From the NCBI GenBank assembly GCA_030591795.1, contig JAUVAJ010000074.1:1-7528 (forward strand): a stretch of DNA of 7,528 bases. The letters run 5' to 3'. A model generated the notes under the pieces. It searched no databases, was not told the DNA's origin, and saw nothing but the letters and a program-made list of their open reading frames with translations. The translations under genes were made by a program, and so were the position numbers. The first letter of the stretch is position 1; each line of letters begins with the position of its first letter. Shown one piece after another: positions 1 through 7,291 of the stretch. The stretch is from Desulfuromonadales bacterium. Its GTDB lineage: Bacteria > Desulfobacterota > Desulfuromonadia > Desulfuromonadales > UBA2294.

Positions 1-138
1 AGAGCGGCATTCCTCAACTACTTTACGTACCGATTCTACACCCTTTTGATGCCCGACCATTCTCGGCAAATGCCGTTCCTGGGCCCAGCGGCCATTGCCG
101 TCCATGATAATAGCAAGATGTTTTGGAAGATGCTGCAC
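1..138 (-). CDS. uppS: Undecaprenyl diphosphate synthase (isoprenyl transferase), N-terminal 46 codons, cut by left edge
   Basis: UppS is a cis-prenyltransferase that condenses farnesyl diphosphate with eight isopentenyl diphosphates to make the C55 lipid carrier precursor for peptidoglycan and O-antigen. Only the N-terminus is here, but it holds the family's first signature, [11 protein letters not shown] (residues 9-19), then R26 and H30 in R-x-x-GH. With an offset of 13 these match E. coli D26 (Mg2+/diphosphate binding), N28, W31, R39 and H43. The start is the GTG at 136-138: AGAGG lies about 7 nt upstream, an in-frame TAA lies 14 codons upstream, and no ATG occurs between. The next in-frame ATG falls inside the signature and is too late. 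The gene follows the ferredoxin terminator by about 70 bases, so it needs read-through or its own promoter. The frr-then-uppS order is common in proteobacteria, usually with cdsA and dxr beyond. Confidence 0.95.
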   Translation of the reverse strand, partial: MQHLPKHLAIIMDGNGRWAQERHLPRMVGHQKGVESVRKVVEECRS

Positions 139-172
139 GAATAAACCTCTTGAACTGTTTAGTGATGCGAAA

Positions 173-200
173 ATTTAACATGAAAAACCCGGACGGGCAA
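173..200 (-). promoter_or_regulatory. Possible uppS promoter
   Basis: On the minus strand TTGCCC (195-200) and TTAAAT (173-178) are separated by 16 nt and would start transcription near 166, leaving a leader of roughly 28 nt with an AGAGG ribosome site. Each box matches the sigma70 consensus at only four of six positions. The main argument is position: a strong terminator lies just upstream, so uppS plausibly needs its own promoter. Confidence 0.3.
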
Positions 201-206
201 GGCAGG

Positions 207-241
207 AAAAAAGCAAAAAAAAGACGCCCGAGTCGGGCGCC
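207..241 (-). terminator. Rho-independent terminator after the ferredoxin gene
   Basis: On the minus strand a GC-rich stem, CGCCCGA/TCGGGCG (225-239; six pairs around an ACT loop), is followed directly by TC and eight T residues, then GC and a second T run. It begins 6 nt after the ferredoxin stop codon, so it closes the rpsB-tsf-pyrH-frr-ferredoxin unit. About 25 nt further on, CCCGTCCGGG followed by five T (183-197) is a much weaker second candidate. Confidence 0.88.
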
Positions 242-246
242 TGGAA

Positions 247-408
247 TCACTCAATAATCGCGTTGACCGGGCAGGTATCAACGCAGGCCTGACAATCAGT
301 ACAGTCTTCAATGATTTTATAAATATCACCGGCCTCAACGATTGCATTTACCGGACAACTGTCTACACAGCTACCACAGGCAATACATTCTTCTGTGATG
401 GTCATCAT
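247..408 (-). CDS. 2[4Fe-4S] bacterial-type ferredoxin, 53 aa
   Basis: This is a small low-potential electron carrier, presumably cytoplasmic. Two cluster motifs are visible: C8-I-A-C11-G-S-C14 with C18-P, and C36-T-D-C39-Q-A-C42 with C46-P. All eight cysteines are spaced for two [4Fe-4S] clusters, and each CP is followed by VNAI, the usual internal duplication of clostridial-type ferredoxins. The length of 53 residues is normal for this class. The start is the first of two tandem ATGs, with GGGAG 7 nt upstream; the second ATG would remove one residue. It begins 38 nt after frr and ends just before a strong terminator, so it looks like the last gene of the translation operon. Its redox partner cannot be told from the sequence. 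Linkage to uppS could suggest isoprenoid enzymes such as IspG or IspH, but that is a guess. No usual gene symbol applies confidently. Confidence 0.95.
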   Translation of the reverse strand: MMTITEECIACGSCVDSCPVNAIVEAGDIYKIIEDCTDCQACVDTCPVNAIIE

Positions 409-446
409 CTAAACACTCCCTATAGTTTACGGAAACCAGCAGGTTG

Positions 447-1004
447 CTATATTTCCATAACCTCTTGCTCTTTTGCCGCAACGATATCATCAATTTGTTT
501 AACGAATTCATCCGTCAGCGACTGAATCTCTTTTTCTCCACGCTTGAGATCGTCCTCGGTTAGTTCTTTATCTTTCTCCAACTGCTTAATTGTCTCATTG
601 GCATCGCGACGGGAATTGCGAACCACAACTTTACTGTCCTCGCCGAATCGCTTGGCCAACTTGGCCATCTCTTTGCGACGTTCTTCAGTCAAAGCCGGAA
701 TCGGCAGACGAATCAAAGTGCCATCGGATGATGGATTCAAACCGAGATCAGCCTTCAAGATCGCCTTTTCTATCTCCGGGATCAGGTTCTTCTCCCAGGG
801 TTGAACAGTGATGAGTCTCGGTTCAGGTGCGGCTAGAGTCCCGACCTGATTCAGCGGAGTCGGCGTGCCATAATAATCAACAAATACATCATCCAGTAAC
901 GAAATAGATGCCCGACCGGTGCGGACCTTGGTCAATTCACGCTTAAGACTATCTATTGCTTTGGACATCCCACCTTTTGCCTGTTTTATAACATCATCGT
1001 ACAT
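447..1004 (-). CDS. frr: Ribosome recycling factor (RRF), 185 aa
   Basis: RRF works with EF-G to split the post-termination ribosome and release mRNA and tRNA. The protein is collinear with the family. It has an N-terminal helix of the three-helix bundle containing VRTGRAS (residues 27-33), then the small beta/alpha domain with [11 protein letters not shown] (44-54), then [12 protein letters not shown] (90-101) and the [10 protein letters not shown] segment (128-137) with the basic residues that contact rRNA, and a charged C-terminal helix. Two start codons are possible. The ATG at 1010 overlaps the pyrH stop as TAATG but sits only 3 nt from AGGAGG. The ATG at 1004 is 9 nt from it and gives 185 residues, the same length as E. 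coli RRF, so I chose 1004. Translation is probably coupled to pyrH. Confidence 0.98.
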   Translation of the reverse strand: MYDDVIKQAKGGMSKAIDSLKRELTKVRTGRASISLLDDVFVDYYGTPTPLNQVGTLAAPEPRLITVQPWEKNLIPEIEKAILKADLGLNPSSDGTLIRLPIPALTEERRKEMAKLAKRFGEDSKVVVRNSRRDANETIKQLEKDKELTEDDLKRGEKEIQSLTDEFVKQIDDIVAAKEQEVMEI

Positions 1005-1009
1005 GAGCA

Positions 1010-2658
<1,649 letters not shown>

Positions 2659-2710
2659 GGGTTCCTCCTGATTATCTCTGTTACAGGCTCTTGGCCTGAT
2701 TATAGTTTGG

Positions 2711-2751
2711 ACAAAAGAATGGCGGCCGCAAGATTGTCGCGGACCGCCATT
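2711..2751 (-). terminator. Intergenic hairpin plus short T run between rpsB and tsf (probable attenuator)
   Basis: On the minus strand AATGGCGG pairs with CCGCCATT (2718-2751). After one bulged T the stem continues as CCGC/GCGG around a nine-base loop, giving about 12 pairs in total. It is followed by CTTTTG, which is a short T run, so partial termination is more likely than complete. It begins 15 nt after the rpsB stop. The arrangement recalls the E. coli rpsB-tsf intergenic terminator that sets unequal S2 and EF-Ts output; function here is inferred. Confidence 0.65.
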
Positions 2752-2766
2752 AATCTGAGCTTATAA

Positions 2767-3717
2767 TTATTCGGCTGGAGTATCGGTTTTTTCTTCAGCC
2801 GGAGTTTCTGTCTTCTCTTCAGCGGTGGCTTCGGTTTTGGCTTCCACCGGAGCATCAGCTTTTTCTTTAGCCGGGGCTTCGGTCTTGGCTTCCACTGGAG
2901 CATCGGCTTTTTCTTTAGCCGGGGCTTCTGTTTTGGCTTCCACTGGAGCATCGGCTTTTTCTTTAGCCGGGGCTTCGGTCTTGGTTTCAGCTGTCTGGTC
3001 AGCACCTTCAGCATCTGTACGCAAAGAAGCCTGACGCGCCTCAGCACCTTCGATACAAGCTTCAGCCATCTTGGAAGCAAACAAACGTAGTGCGCGAATC
3101 GCATCATCATTACCCGGGATGATATAATCGATATCATCCGGATCACAGTTGGTGTCAACTACGGCAACAACCGGAACCCCGAGTTTACGCGCTTCATTAA
3201 CTGCAATAGCTTCTTTTTTCGGGTCAATAATAAAAATAGCCCCAGGCAGTTTGGTCATCATTTTGATGCCACCCAGGTTCTTTTCGAGTTTGATCCGCTC
3301 ACGCTCAAGCTGCAGACCTTCTTTCTTGGTGATCAGGTCAAAGGTGCCATCAGCAGCCATCACCTCAATTTTCTTCAGACGATCAATACTCTTCTTGATA
3401 GTCGCGAAGTTTGTCAGCATACCGCCGAGCCAGCGGTTATTAACAAAGTACTGACCTGCTCGTATAGCTTCTTCGCTGATCGAATCCTGCGCCTGCTTTT
3501 TGGTACCGACAAAAAGAACTTTGTCGCCATTCTCTACAACCTGCTTGATGAAATCGTAAGCAGTACGGAAATAACGTACTGTCTTCTGCAGGTCGATAAT
3601 GTAGATACCGTTTCGTGCACCGAAGATATACGGCTTCATCTTCGGGTTCCAGCGTTTGGTCTGATGTCCAAAATGGACACCGGCTTCCAGCAATTGCTTC
3701 ATCGTAATCTGTGCCAT
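2767..3717 (-). CDS. rpsB: 30S ribosomal protein S2 with a repeat-built C-terminal tail, 316 aa
   Basis: S2 is a late-assembling protein of the small subunit that bridges head and body and helps recruit S1. Residues 1-227 are ordinary S2: [14 protein letters not shown] near the start (6-19), [12 protein letters not shown] (22-33), the first S2 signature region, [10 protein letters not shown] (68-77), [10 protein letters not shown] (94-103), and [19 protein letters not shown] (158-176). The family core usually ends near residues 230-240. Here residues 246-316 add a low-complexity tail of nine octads of the form K[TA][ED][AT]P[AV], rich in Lys, Glu, Ala and Pro and probably disordered. The ATG start has AGGAG 8 nt upstream. 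It heads the operon, behind a good promoter and a structured leader of about 110 nt, so autogenous control by S2 is plausible. The tail's role is unknown. Confidence 0.97.
   Translation of the reverse strand: MAQITMKQLLEAGVHFGHQTKRWNPKMKPYIFGARNGIYIIDLQKTVRYFRTAYDFIKQVVENGDKVLFVGTKKQAQDSISEEAIRAGQYFVNNRWLGGMLTNFATIKKSIDRLKKIEVMAADGTFDLITKKEGLQLERERIKLEKNLGGIKMMTKLPGAIFIIDPKKEAIAVNEARKLGVPVVAVVDTNCDPDDIDYIIPGNDDAIRALRLFASKMAEACIEGAEARQASLRTDAEGADQTAETKTEAPAKEKADAPVEAKTEAPAKEKADAPVEAKTEAPAKEKADAPVEAKTEATAEEKTETPAEEKTDTPAE
2770..2982 (-). repeat. 24-bp-period coding repeats in the rpsB 3' end
   Basis: Residues 246-316 of S2 divide cleanly into octads: KTEAPAKE and KADAPVEA alternate three times, then [16 protein letters not shown] and KTDTPAE close the protein. 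At the DNA level the three alternating pairs are 48-bp units at 2935-2982, 2887-2934 and 2839-2886. The middle unit differs from each outer unit by only a few bases, mostly silent. The last three octads are more diverged. Such high identity suggests recent expansion by slippage or unequal exchange, and copy number may vary among strains. Confidence 0.95.
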
Positions 3718-3763
3718 GTTTCCTGCTCCTGTTTTGTTTTTCCTCCGCTCTCATCAGCCCCGG

Positions 3764-3810
3764 AGATGACCACAACACCGACGTTGCGGCACCCATCTCT
3801 GAGTCAGAGA
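3764..3810 (-). promoter_or_regulatory. Structured 5' leader of rpsB (candidate S2 autoregulatory element)
   Basis: Two hairpins lie in the predicted leader. The larger (3764-3798) pairs AGATG with CATCT at its base, has an internal asymmetric loop (GGTG against a single T), then CCGCAAC with GTTGTGG (seven pairs, one G-U) around the six-base loop GTCGGT. The smaller (3796-3810) is TCTCTG/CAGAGA around a three-base loop. They share three bases, so they compete at their edges. In E. coli the rpsB leader (Rfam t44) is the target of S2 feedback; I infer a similar role from position and shape, not from sequence identity. Confidence 0.5.
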
Positions 3811-3833
3811 ACGTGTGATTTGAGTAACGCGCC

Positions 3834-3862
3834 TATATACCATTCTTACCGTCGACTGGCAA
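3834..3862 (-). promoter_or_regulatory. Sigma70-type promoter of the rpsB operon
   Basis: On the minus strand TTGCCA (3857-3862) and TATATA (3834-3839) are separated by exactly 17 nt, matching the consensus at five and four positions. The predicted start is near 3827, followed by a GC-rich discriminator (GGCGCG), a feature associated with stringent, growth-rate control of ribosomal promoters. It lies only about 30 bases from the possible GTG start of the divergent lptF. Confidence 0.7.
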
Positions 3863-3924
3863 GTACAAAATGACTTTAAATCCGGTTTACAGTCGTGAAT
3901 TCTTATACTAAGATGCACAGCGTC

Positions 3925-5082
3925 ATGTCACGTCAAAAAATAAATTTCTATATAATACGCGAAGTCCTTACACCGACCATTATGGGTGTCTTTCTGTTTA
4001 CGATTGTCATCCTCATTGGCCGGATACTGCGTCTGGCTGAGATGGTATTGAGCAAAGGAGTGCCGGTCGCTGACATTGCCCTGCTGTTCCTCTACACCAT
4101 GGCATCGTTTTTGATGTTGACGCTCCCCTTTTCATTTTTAATGGGCATCCTGATTGCTTTCGGTCGGATGTCGGCTGACTCAGAGATTGTCGCCTTAAAA
4201 GCATCCGGCGTGCGTCTGGGACAGATGTTACAGCCGACCCTGGTCGTTGCCATCGGTGTCGCTATTATCACCGCCTTGCTCAGCCTCTGGTTGGCGCCGG
4301 CCAGCAACAACGCCTTTCGCAAAAAGCTGTTTAATATTGCAGCGAACCGTGCGAGTACAGGCATTCAAGCCCAGGTCTTTAATTCCGAATTTGACAATAT
4401 CGTTCTCTATACATCAGCTATCGCCGATAAGACCGGTGAAATGTCAGGGGTGTTTATCTCTGATGAGCGTCTTGACTCGGAACCATCTATTATCGCTGCG
4501 GCCAAAGGACGGATCGTCAGTGATGCCGAAGCCCAGATTTTGACGCTGCATCTTGAACAAGGGAGTGTTCACCGCGAAACGACCGCCGACGGTGAACCCG
4601 CGTATCAGGTCATCGCCTTCAACACCTACGATATCAACCTCGATATCGGCGGTGGTCTGCTGCAGCACGACCCCCGCAAGAAAAAGCTTAACCAACTCAC
4701 CGGCAGTGACCTTATTGCTGCCCGCGATACGGCAGAGAATCACGAGAAATGGATGCTCTACGCCGTCGAATTCCTTGACCGATTGCTTTTACCGGTTGTG
4801 CCAATCCTGTTTGCCTTACTCGGAGTGCCGCTTGGCATCCAATCATCCCGCTCCGGGCGCGGCGGCGGGTTTGCCATCGGGCTGGTCATATTCATGGCCT
4901 ATTTTATGGTTTACTCCCTGAACAAGACATTAACTCTCGATCTCGGAATAACCCCCTACACCATGCTGCTCCCGCCCTTGTTGTTTTTGTTTGGTGGCGG
5001 CTATATCTACAGCATGGCCGCTCAGGAAAAACAATTTGACCTGCTCAATCGAATCACCGGCCTGTTCAGGAAAAAGGATTAG
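3925..5082 (+). CDS. lptF: LPS export ABC transporter permease LptF, about 385 aa
   Basis: LptF is one of the two inner-membrane permeases of LptB2FG, which extracts lipopolysaccharide from the inner membrane and passes it to the LptC/A/D bridge. The YjgP/YjgQ architecture is clear (numbering from ATG 3925). Three N-terminal membrane segments lie near 15-36, 50-80 and 97-122, with the coupling-helix region FGRMSADSEIVALKASG between the second and third. A periplasmic beta-jellyroll-like domain follows (about 125-270), then three C-terminal segments (285-305, 312-335, 342-362) and a basic tail. The start is uncertain: the frame opens with GTG 3895, then ATG 3913 and ATG 3925, none with a clear ribosome site. 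I chose 3925 because the N-terminus then reads MSRQKINFYIIREVL, as in relatives, and because TATACT (3903-3908) could be a -10 box lying inside any longer version. It is followed by lptG after 3 nt. Confidence 0.93.
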   Translation: MSRQKINFYIIREVLTPTIMGVFLFTIVILIGRILRLAEMVLSKGVPVADIALLFLYTMASFLMLTLPFSFLMGILIAFGRMSADSEIVALKASGVRLGQMLQPTLVVAIGVAIITALLSLWLAPASNNAFRKKLFNIAANRASTGIQAQVFNSEFDNIVLYTSAIADKTGEMSGVFISDERLDSEPSIIAAAKGRIVSDAEAQILTLHLEQGSVHRETTADGEPAYQVIAFNTYDINLDIGGGLLQHDPRKKKLNQLTGSDLIAARDTAENHEKWMLYAVEFLDRLLLPVVPILFALLGVPLGIQSSRSGRGGGFAIGLVIFMAYFMVYSLNKTLTLDLGITPYTMLLPPLLFLFGGGYIYSMAAQEKQFDLLNRITGLFRKKD

Positions 5083-5085
5083 GCG

Positions 5086-6168
5086 ATGGGCTTACTTGCA
5101 CAATACATAACCAAAATCTACCTGCGCTATTTCCTGCTAGCGGTGACGGCCTTCATTGGCACCTACCTGTTGATCGATTTTCTCGACAAGATTGATGATT
5201 TTGTCGGCAAATCAGCACCGCTGGCGACCGTTGTCCTTTACTTTATCAGTTCTCTCCCGCTCTTCTTTGTCCGGGTCGCGCCAATCGCTATCCTGATGGC
5301 GGCGTTCATGACCATCGGTAGCCTGTCACGCACCGGCGAGATCACCGCCATGCGCGCCGGCGGACTCAGCCTGATTAAGATTGCAAAACCATTACTTGTG
5401 GTCACCCTGATCATTGCGGTCGGAATTGTCCTGATACAGGAGATGGTATTACCGTCCAGTGCCCGGACTATGAAAGATATCTGGAATATTCAGATCAAAG
5501 GGGAAAAAGGGCCACAGAGCGTTCGCGACAATGTCTGGTACCGCTCCGGCGACCGGATGATCTTTATCAAACAGGCCTTACCGCAAGAAGGTAAACTGCA
5601 CGATATCACCATTTTCAACCTGAACGAACAGTTCAATATCATCAAAAGGTCTGACGCAGATCATGCTGAGTATCTCGATGGCAGCTGGCAGTTCAACAAT
5701 GCTGCTGTGAGAGAATTCAACCCGGCCACCGGTGAAGTCACCGCCCGAAGGATAAGTAAAAAAGCATCACTGCCATTCAAGAAAACCCCTGATGACTTCA
5801 AACACGTTGAAGCGACTCTGGGCGAGCTGACCTTTTTCGACCTTTACCGGAAGATCGATCGACTTCATTCTGAAGGCTATAACGCAGTCCGACAGCAGGT
5901 TGACATGCATAACCATATTGCCGCACCATTTGCCTGTCTCGTCATGGTTCTGCTCGGCATCCCCTTTGCCTTGCATCGCGGCCGGTCGGCCAGCCTGGCA
6001 TCAGGTATTGTTGTCAGCGTCCTGATCGGAGTCACCTACTTCATCCTGAATTCCGTTTTTACAGTGTTCGGTTATTCAGGAATTCTCTCGCCTTTGGTAG
6101 CTACCTGGGCCGGCAACATAATCTTTACCCTGATCGGCATCTGGTTTATTCTTTTTCGGACAGAATAG
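5086..6168 (+). CDS. lptG: LPS export ABC transporter permease LptG, 360 aa
   Basis: LptG is the partner permease of LptF in the LptB2FG exporter. It has the same six-segment plan: membrane helices near 12-32, 49-79 and 98-120, a periplasmic jellyroll-type domain about 125-270, and helices near 275-297, 303-325 and 335-357. The coupling region GSLSRTGEITAMRAGG (78-93) would contact the ATPase LptB, and the segment after the periplasmic domain has the family-typical MHNHIAAPFACLVMVLLGIP (274-293). Length matches E. coli LptG (360). The ATG start has AAGGA 7 nt upstream, within the end of lptF, so the two are cotranscribed and translationally coupled. The ATPase gene lptB is not in the window. 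No convincing terminator follows the stop codon. Confidence 0.94.
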   Translation: MGLLAQYITKIYLRYFLLAVTAFIGTYLLIDFLDKIDDFVGKSAPLATVVLYFISSLPLFFVRVAPIAILMAAFMTIGSLSRTGEITAMRAGGLSLIKIAKPLLVVTLIIAVGIVLIQEMVLPSSARTMKDIWNIQIKGEKGPQSVRDNVWYRSGDRMIFIKQALPQEGKLHDITIFNLNEQFNIIKRSDADHAEYLDGSWQFNNAAVREFNPATGEVTARRISKKASLPFKKTPDDFKHVEATLGELTFFDLYRKIDRLHSEGYNAVRQQVDMHNHIAAPFACLVMVLLGIPFALHRGRSASLASGIVVSVLIGVTYFILNSVFTVFGYSGILSPLVATWAGNIIFTLIGIWFILFRTE

Positions 6169-6233
6169 ATTCTGGCTGACAATCTCGCTTAGAAAAAAGG
6201 TCAACAAGCATATTTCTCATACCTCAGGCATGG

Positions 6234-6262
6234 TTGACACCTGTCACTTATCGGGTTACACT
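6234..6262 (+). promoter_or_regulatory. Promoter and probable operator of the higBA-type module
   Basis: A consensus TTGACA (6234-6239) is followed after 17 nt by TACACT (6257-6262). The inverted repeat TGACA-CC-TGTCA (6235-6246) overlaps the -35 box, a natural site for autorepression by the antitoxin or the toxin-antitoxin complex. The predicted transcription start falls at about 6269, on or beside the toxin ATG at 6268, so the toxin message would be leaderless or nearly so. Confidence 0.6.
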
Positions 6263-6267
6263 TACTC

Positions 6268-6546
6268 ATGATTCAGGATTTTCGCCATAAAGGTCTGCGT
6301 CAATTTTTTCTGACCGGCAGCAAGGCAGGTATTCAGGCACAGCACGAAAAACGTTTGCGACTTATATTGGCTCGCCTGGATGCCGCCAGAGAACCAGGCG
6401 ATATGAGTCTGCCAGGGTTGTGTCTGCACCAGATGACGGGCAACCTTGAAGGGTTCTGGGCGGTAGATATAAGTGGCAACTGGCGAATTGTGTTTCGATT
6501 CGCCGGCTATGATGTTTACGATGTTGACTACCTGGATTATCACTAA
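6268..6546 (+). CDS. higB: HigB-type (RelE superfamily) mRNA interferase toxin, 92 aa
   Basis: This toxin family cleaves mRNA on the translating ribosome. The protein shows the family pattern: an N-terminal FRHKGLRQFF (5-14) with SKAGIQAQH after it, H54 in LCLH, FWAVDISGNWRIVFRF (63-78) holding N71 and R73, and the C-terminal DYLDYH with Y91 and H92. Length equals the well-studied HigB of plasmid Rts1 (92). The usual LHPLKGD segment reads LHQMTGN here, so the lysine often found at position 57 is threonine; related chromosomal proteins also vary at this spot, so activity is not excluded. Toxin precedes antitoxin, the order typical of higBA. No ribosome site precedes the ATG, consistent with a leaderless message. 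It stands 99 nt after lptG and is transcribed from its own promoter. Confidence 0.92.
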   Translation: MIQDFRHKGLRQFFLTGSKAGIQAQHEKRLRLILARLDAAREPGDMSLPGLCLHQMTGNLEGFWAVDISGNWRIVFRFAGYDVYDVDYLDYH

Positions 6547-6558
6547 GGGAGAATACTT

Positions 6559-6843
6559 ATGATGCATAACCCGCCACATCCTGGTGAAGTGTTACGCGAA
6601 CTCTGTTTAGAGCCTCTAGGGGTGACCGTTACCGCAGCAGCACAATCTCTTGGGGTTTCTCGCAAAGCTCTTTCTGCACTGCTTAACGGCAAGGCAGGTA
6701 TCAGTCCGGAGATGTCCGTTCGGCTTTCTATCGCTTTTGACACGACACCGGAGAGTTGGTTGATTCAACAGATGCATTACGATTTATGGTGTGCTGAACA
6801 AAAACGTCAATCGCTACATGTTGAACGCATAGAGGTAGCGTGA
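6559..6843 (+). CDS. higA: HigA-type antitoxin, XRE-family DNA-binding protein, 94 aa
   Basis: HigA binds and neutralises HigB and represses the operon. The N-terminus [11 protein letters not shown] (4-14) is diagnostic of this antitoxin group. A helix-turn-helix of the XRE type follows, with [19 protein letters not shown] (24-42) as its two central helices, then [18 protein letters not shown] (43-60). Residues 61-94 form the C-terminal part with [11 protein letters not shown]. The start is the first of two tandem ATGs, with GGGAG 7 nt upstream; the second would shorten it by one residue. It begins 12 nt after higB. Its strong ribosome site, against none for the toxin, would favour antitoxin excess. 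Length and motifs are intact. Confidence 0.93.
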   Translation: MMHNPPHPGEVLRELCLEPLGVTVTAAAQSLGVSRKALSALLNGKAGISPEMSVRLSIAFDTTPESWLIQQMHYDLWCAEQKRQSLHVERIEVA

Positions 6844-6922
6844 TTGCTTACACCTTTAAATCGGCCTCTTTTTAATCTGGATTTCAACATGAGCCAAATG
6901 GAGACCTGACCCCTTTTTATAT
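6844..6922. other. Junction between the toxin-antitoxin module and AT-rich unknown DNA
   Basis: These 79 bases hold no gene and no clear terminator. The minus strand contains GGGGTCAGGTCT (6902-6913) following a short A run. From memory, strings like this recur in intergenic DNA of Geobacter-related genomes, often near REP-associated transposase or other mobile DNA; this association is recalled, not shown here. Base composition becomes visibly AT-richer to the right of this point. Confidence 0.4.
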
Positions 6923-7291
6923 TTAAACGCACAAATCAACTTTCAAACTATTTATTACGGGCTTAACTGCTTTTGCTACTTCATTAAACGTACAATTAGA
7001 CACTTCACTACTGTCTAACTGCAAAGAACTAACTATTTTTTTAAATGGCGCCTCTGTTTTCAAGTATGCGGCATAATTATCAAAAGGAACCTTAGTTAAT
7101 TCAAGTTGTTCTATTTCCTTGCCAATGAAGTACCCAACGATAGATTTCCAAATAAATTCCAATATAAGTTCGTCCTCAGCGTATCCCGTAGTTAACATAT
7201 AGAAATAATTCACTGGAACATCACTTCTGAAAAATGGATATACTCCTAAAGCAAGACAGTTCAATATAGTGTCAACAGCTTGAGAATACAT
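6923..7291 (-). CDS. Hypothetical protein, 122 aa from first ATG; possibly the C-terminal part of a broken gene
   Basis: I do not recognise this protein. It is acidic to neutral with hydrophobic stretches (VDTILNCLALGVYPFF at 6-21, then LILEFIWKSIVGYFIG at 42-57) and ends with a Val/Lys-rich stretch. It has no obvious catalytic motif, cysteine cluster or signal peptide. The ATG at 7291 has no ribosome site. The same frame stays open upstream to a TGA at 7412-7414 (163 codons in all) without any ATG, GTG or TTG before 7291. Upstream codons also read like protein (for example VEKFLEHQKQV). Another open frame entering from the right overlaps it by 31 bases beyond this ATG. Together these suggest that the ATG is not a true start and the frame continues an upstream gene after a one-base shift. 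The DNA is AT-richer than the housekeeping genes, suggesting transfer. Confidence 0.5.
   Translation of the reverse strand: MYSQAVDTILNCLALGVYPFFRSDVPVNYFYMLTTGYAEDELILEFIWKSIVGYFIGKEIEQLELTKVPFDNYAAYLKTEAPFKKIVSSLQLDSSEVSNCTFNEVAKAVKPVINSLKVDLCV

Noticed and set aside
183..197. CCCGTCCGGG followed by five T as a second terminator
   Set aside because: Only three or four pairs with a very small loop; too weak alone, noted under the main terminator.
23..250. 75-codon frame across the uppS start and the terminator
   Set aside because: It would include the terminator stem, and uppS in the other frame carries the conserved family signature.
2839..2982. Regular 48-bp direct repeats resembling a small CRISPR-like or satellite array
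   Set aside because: There are no unique spacers, the units abut, and they are in frame in rpsB as octapeptide coding repeats.
2700..3158. Long frames over the rpsB tail on both strands giving Lys/Arg/Pro-rich or Ala/Ser-rich proteins
   Set aside because: They are by-products of the repetitive codons of rpsB read in other frames; no ribosome site or family resemblance.
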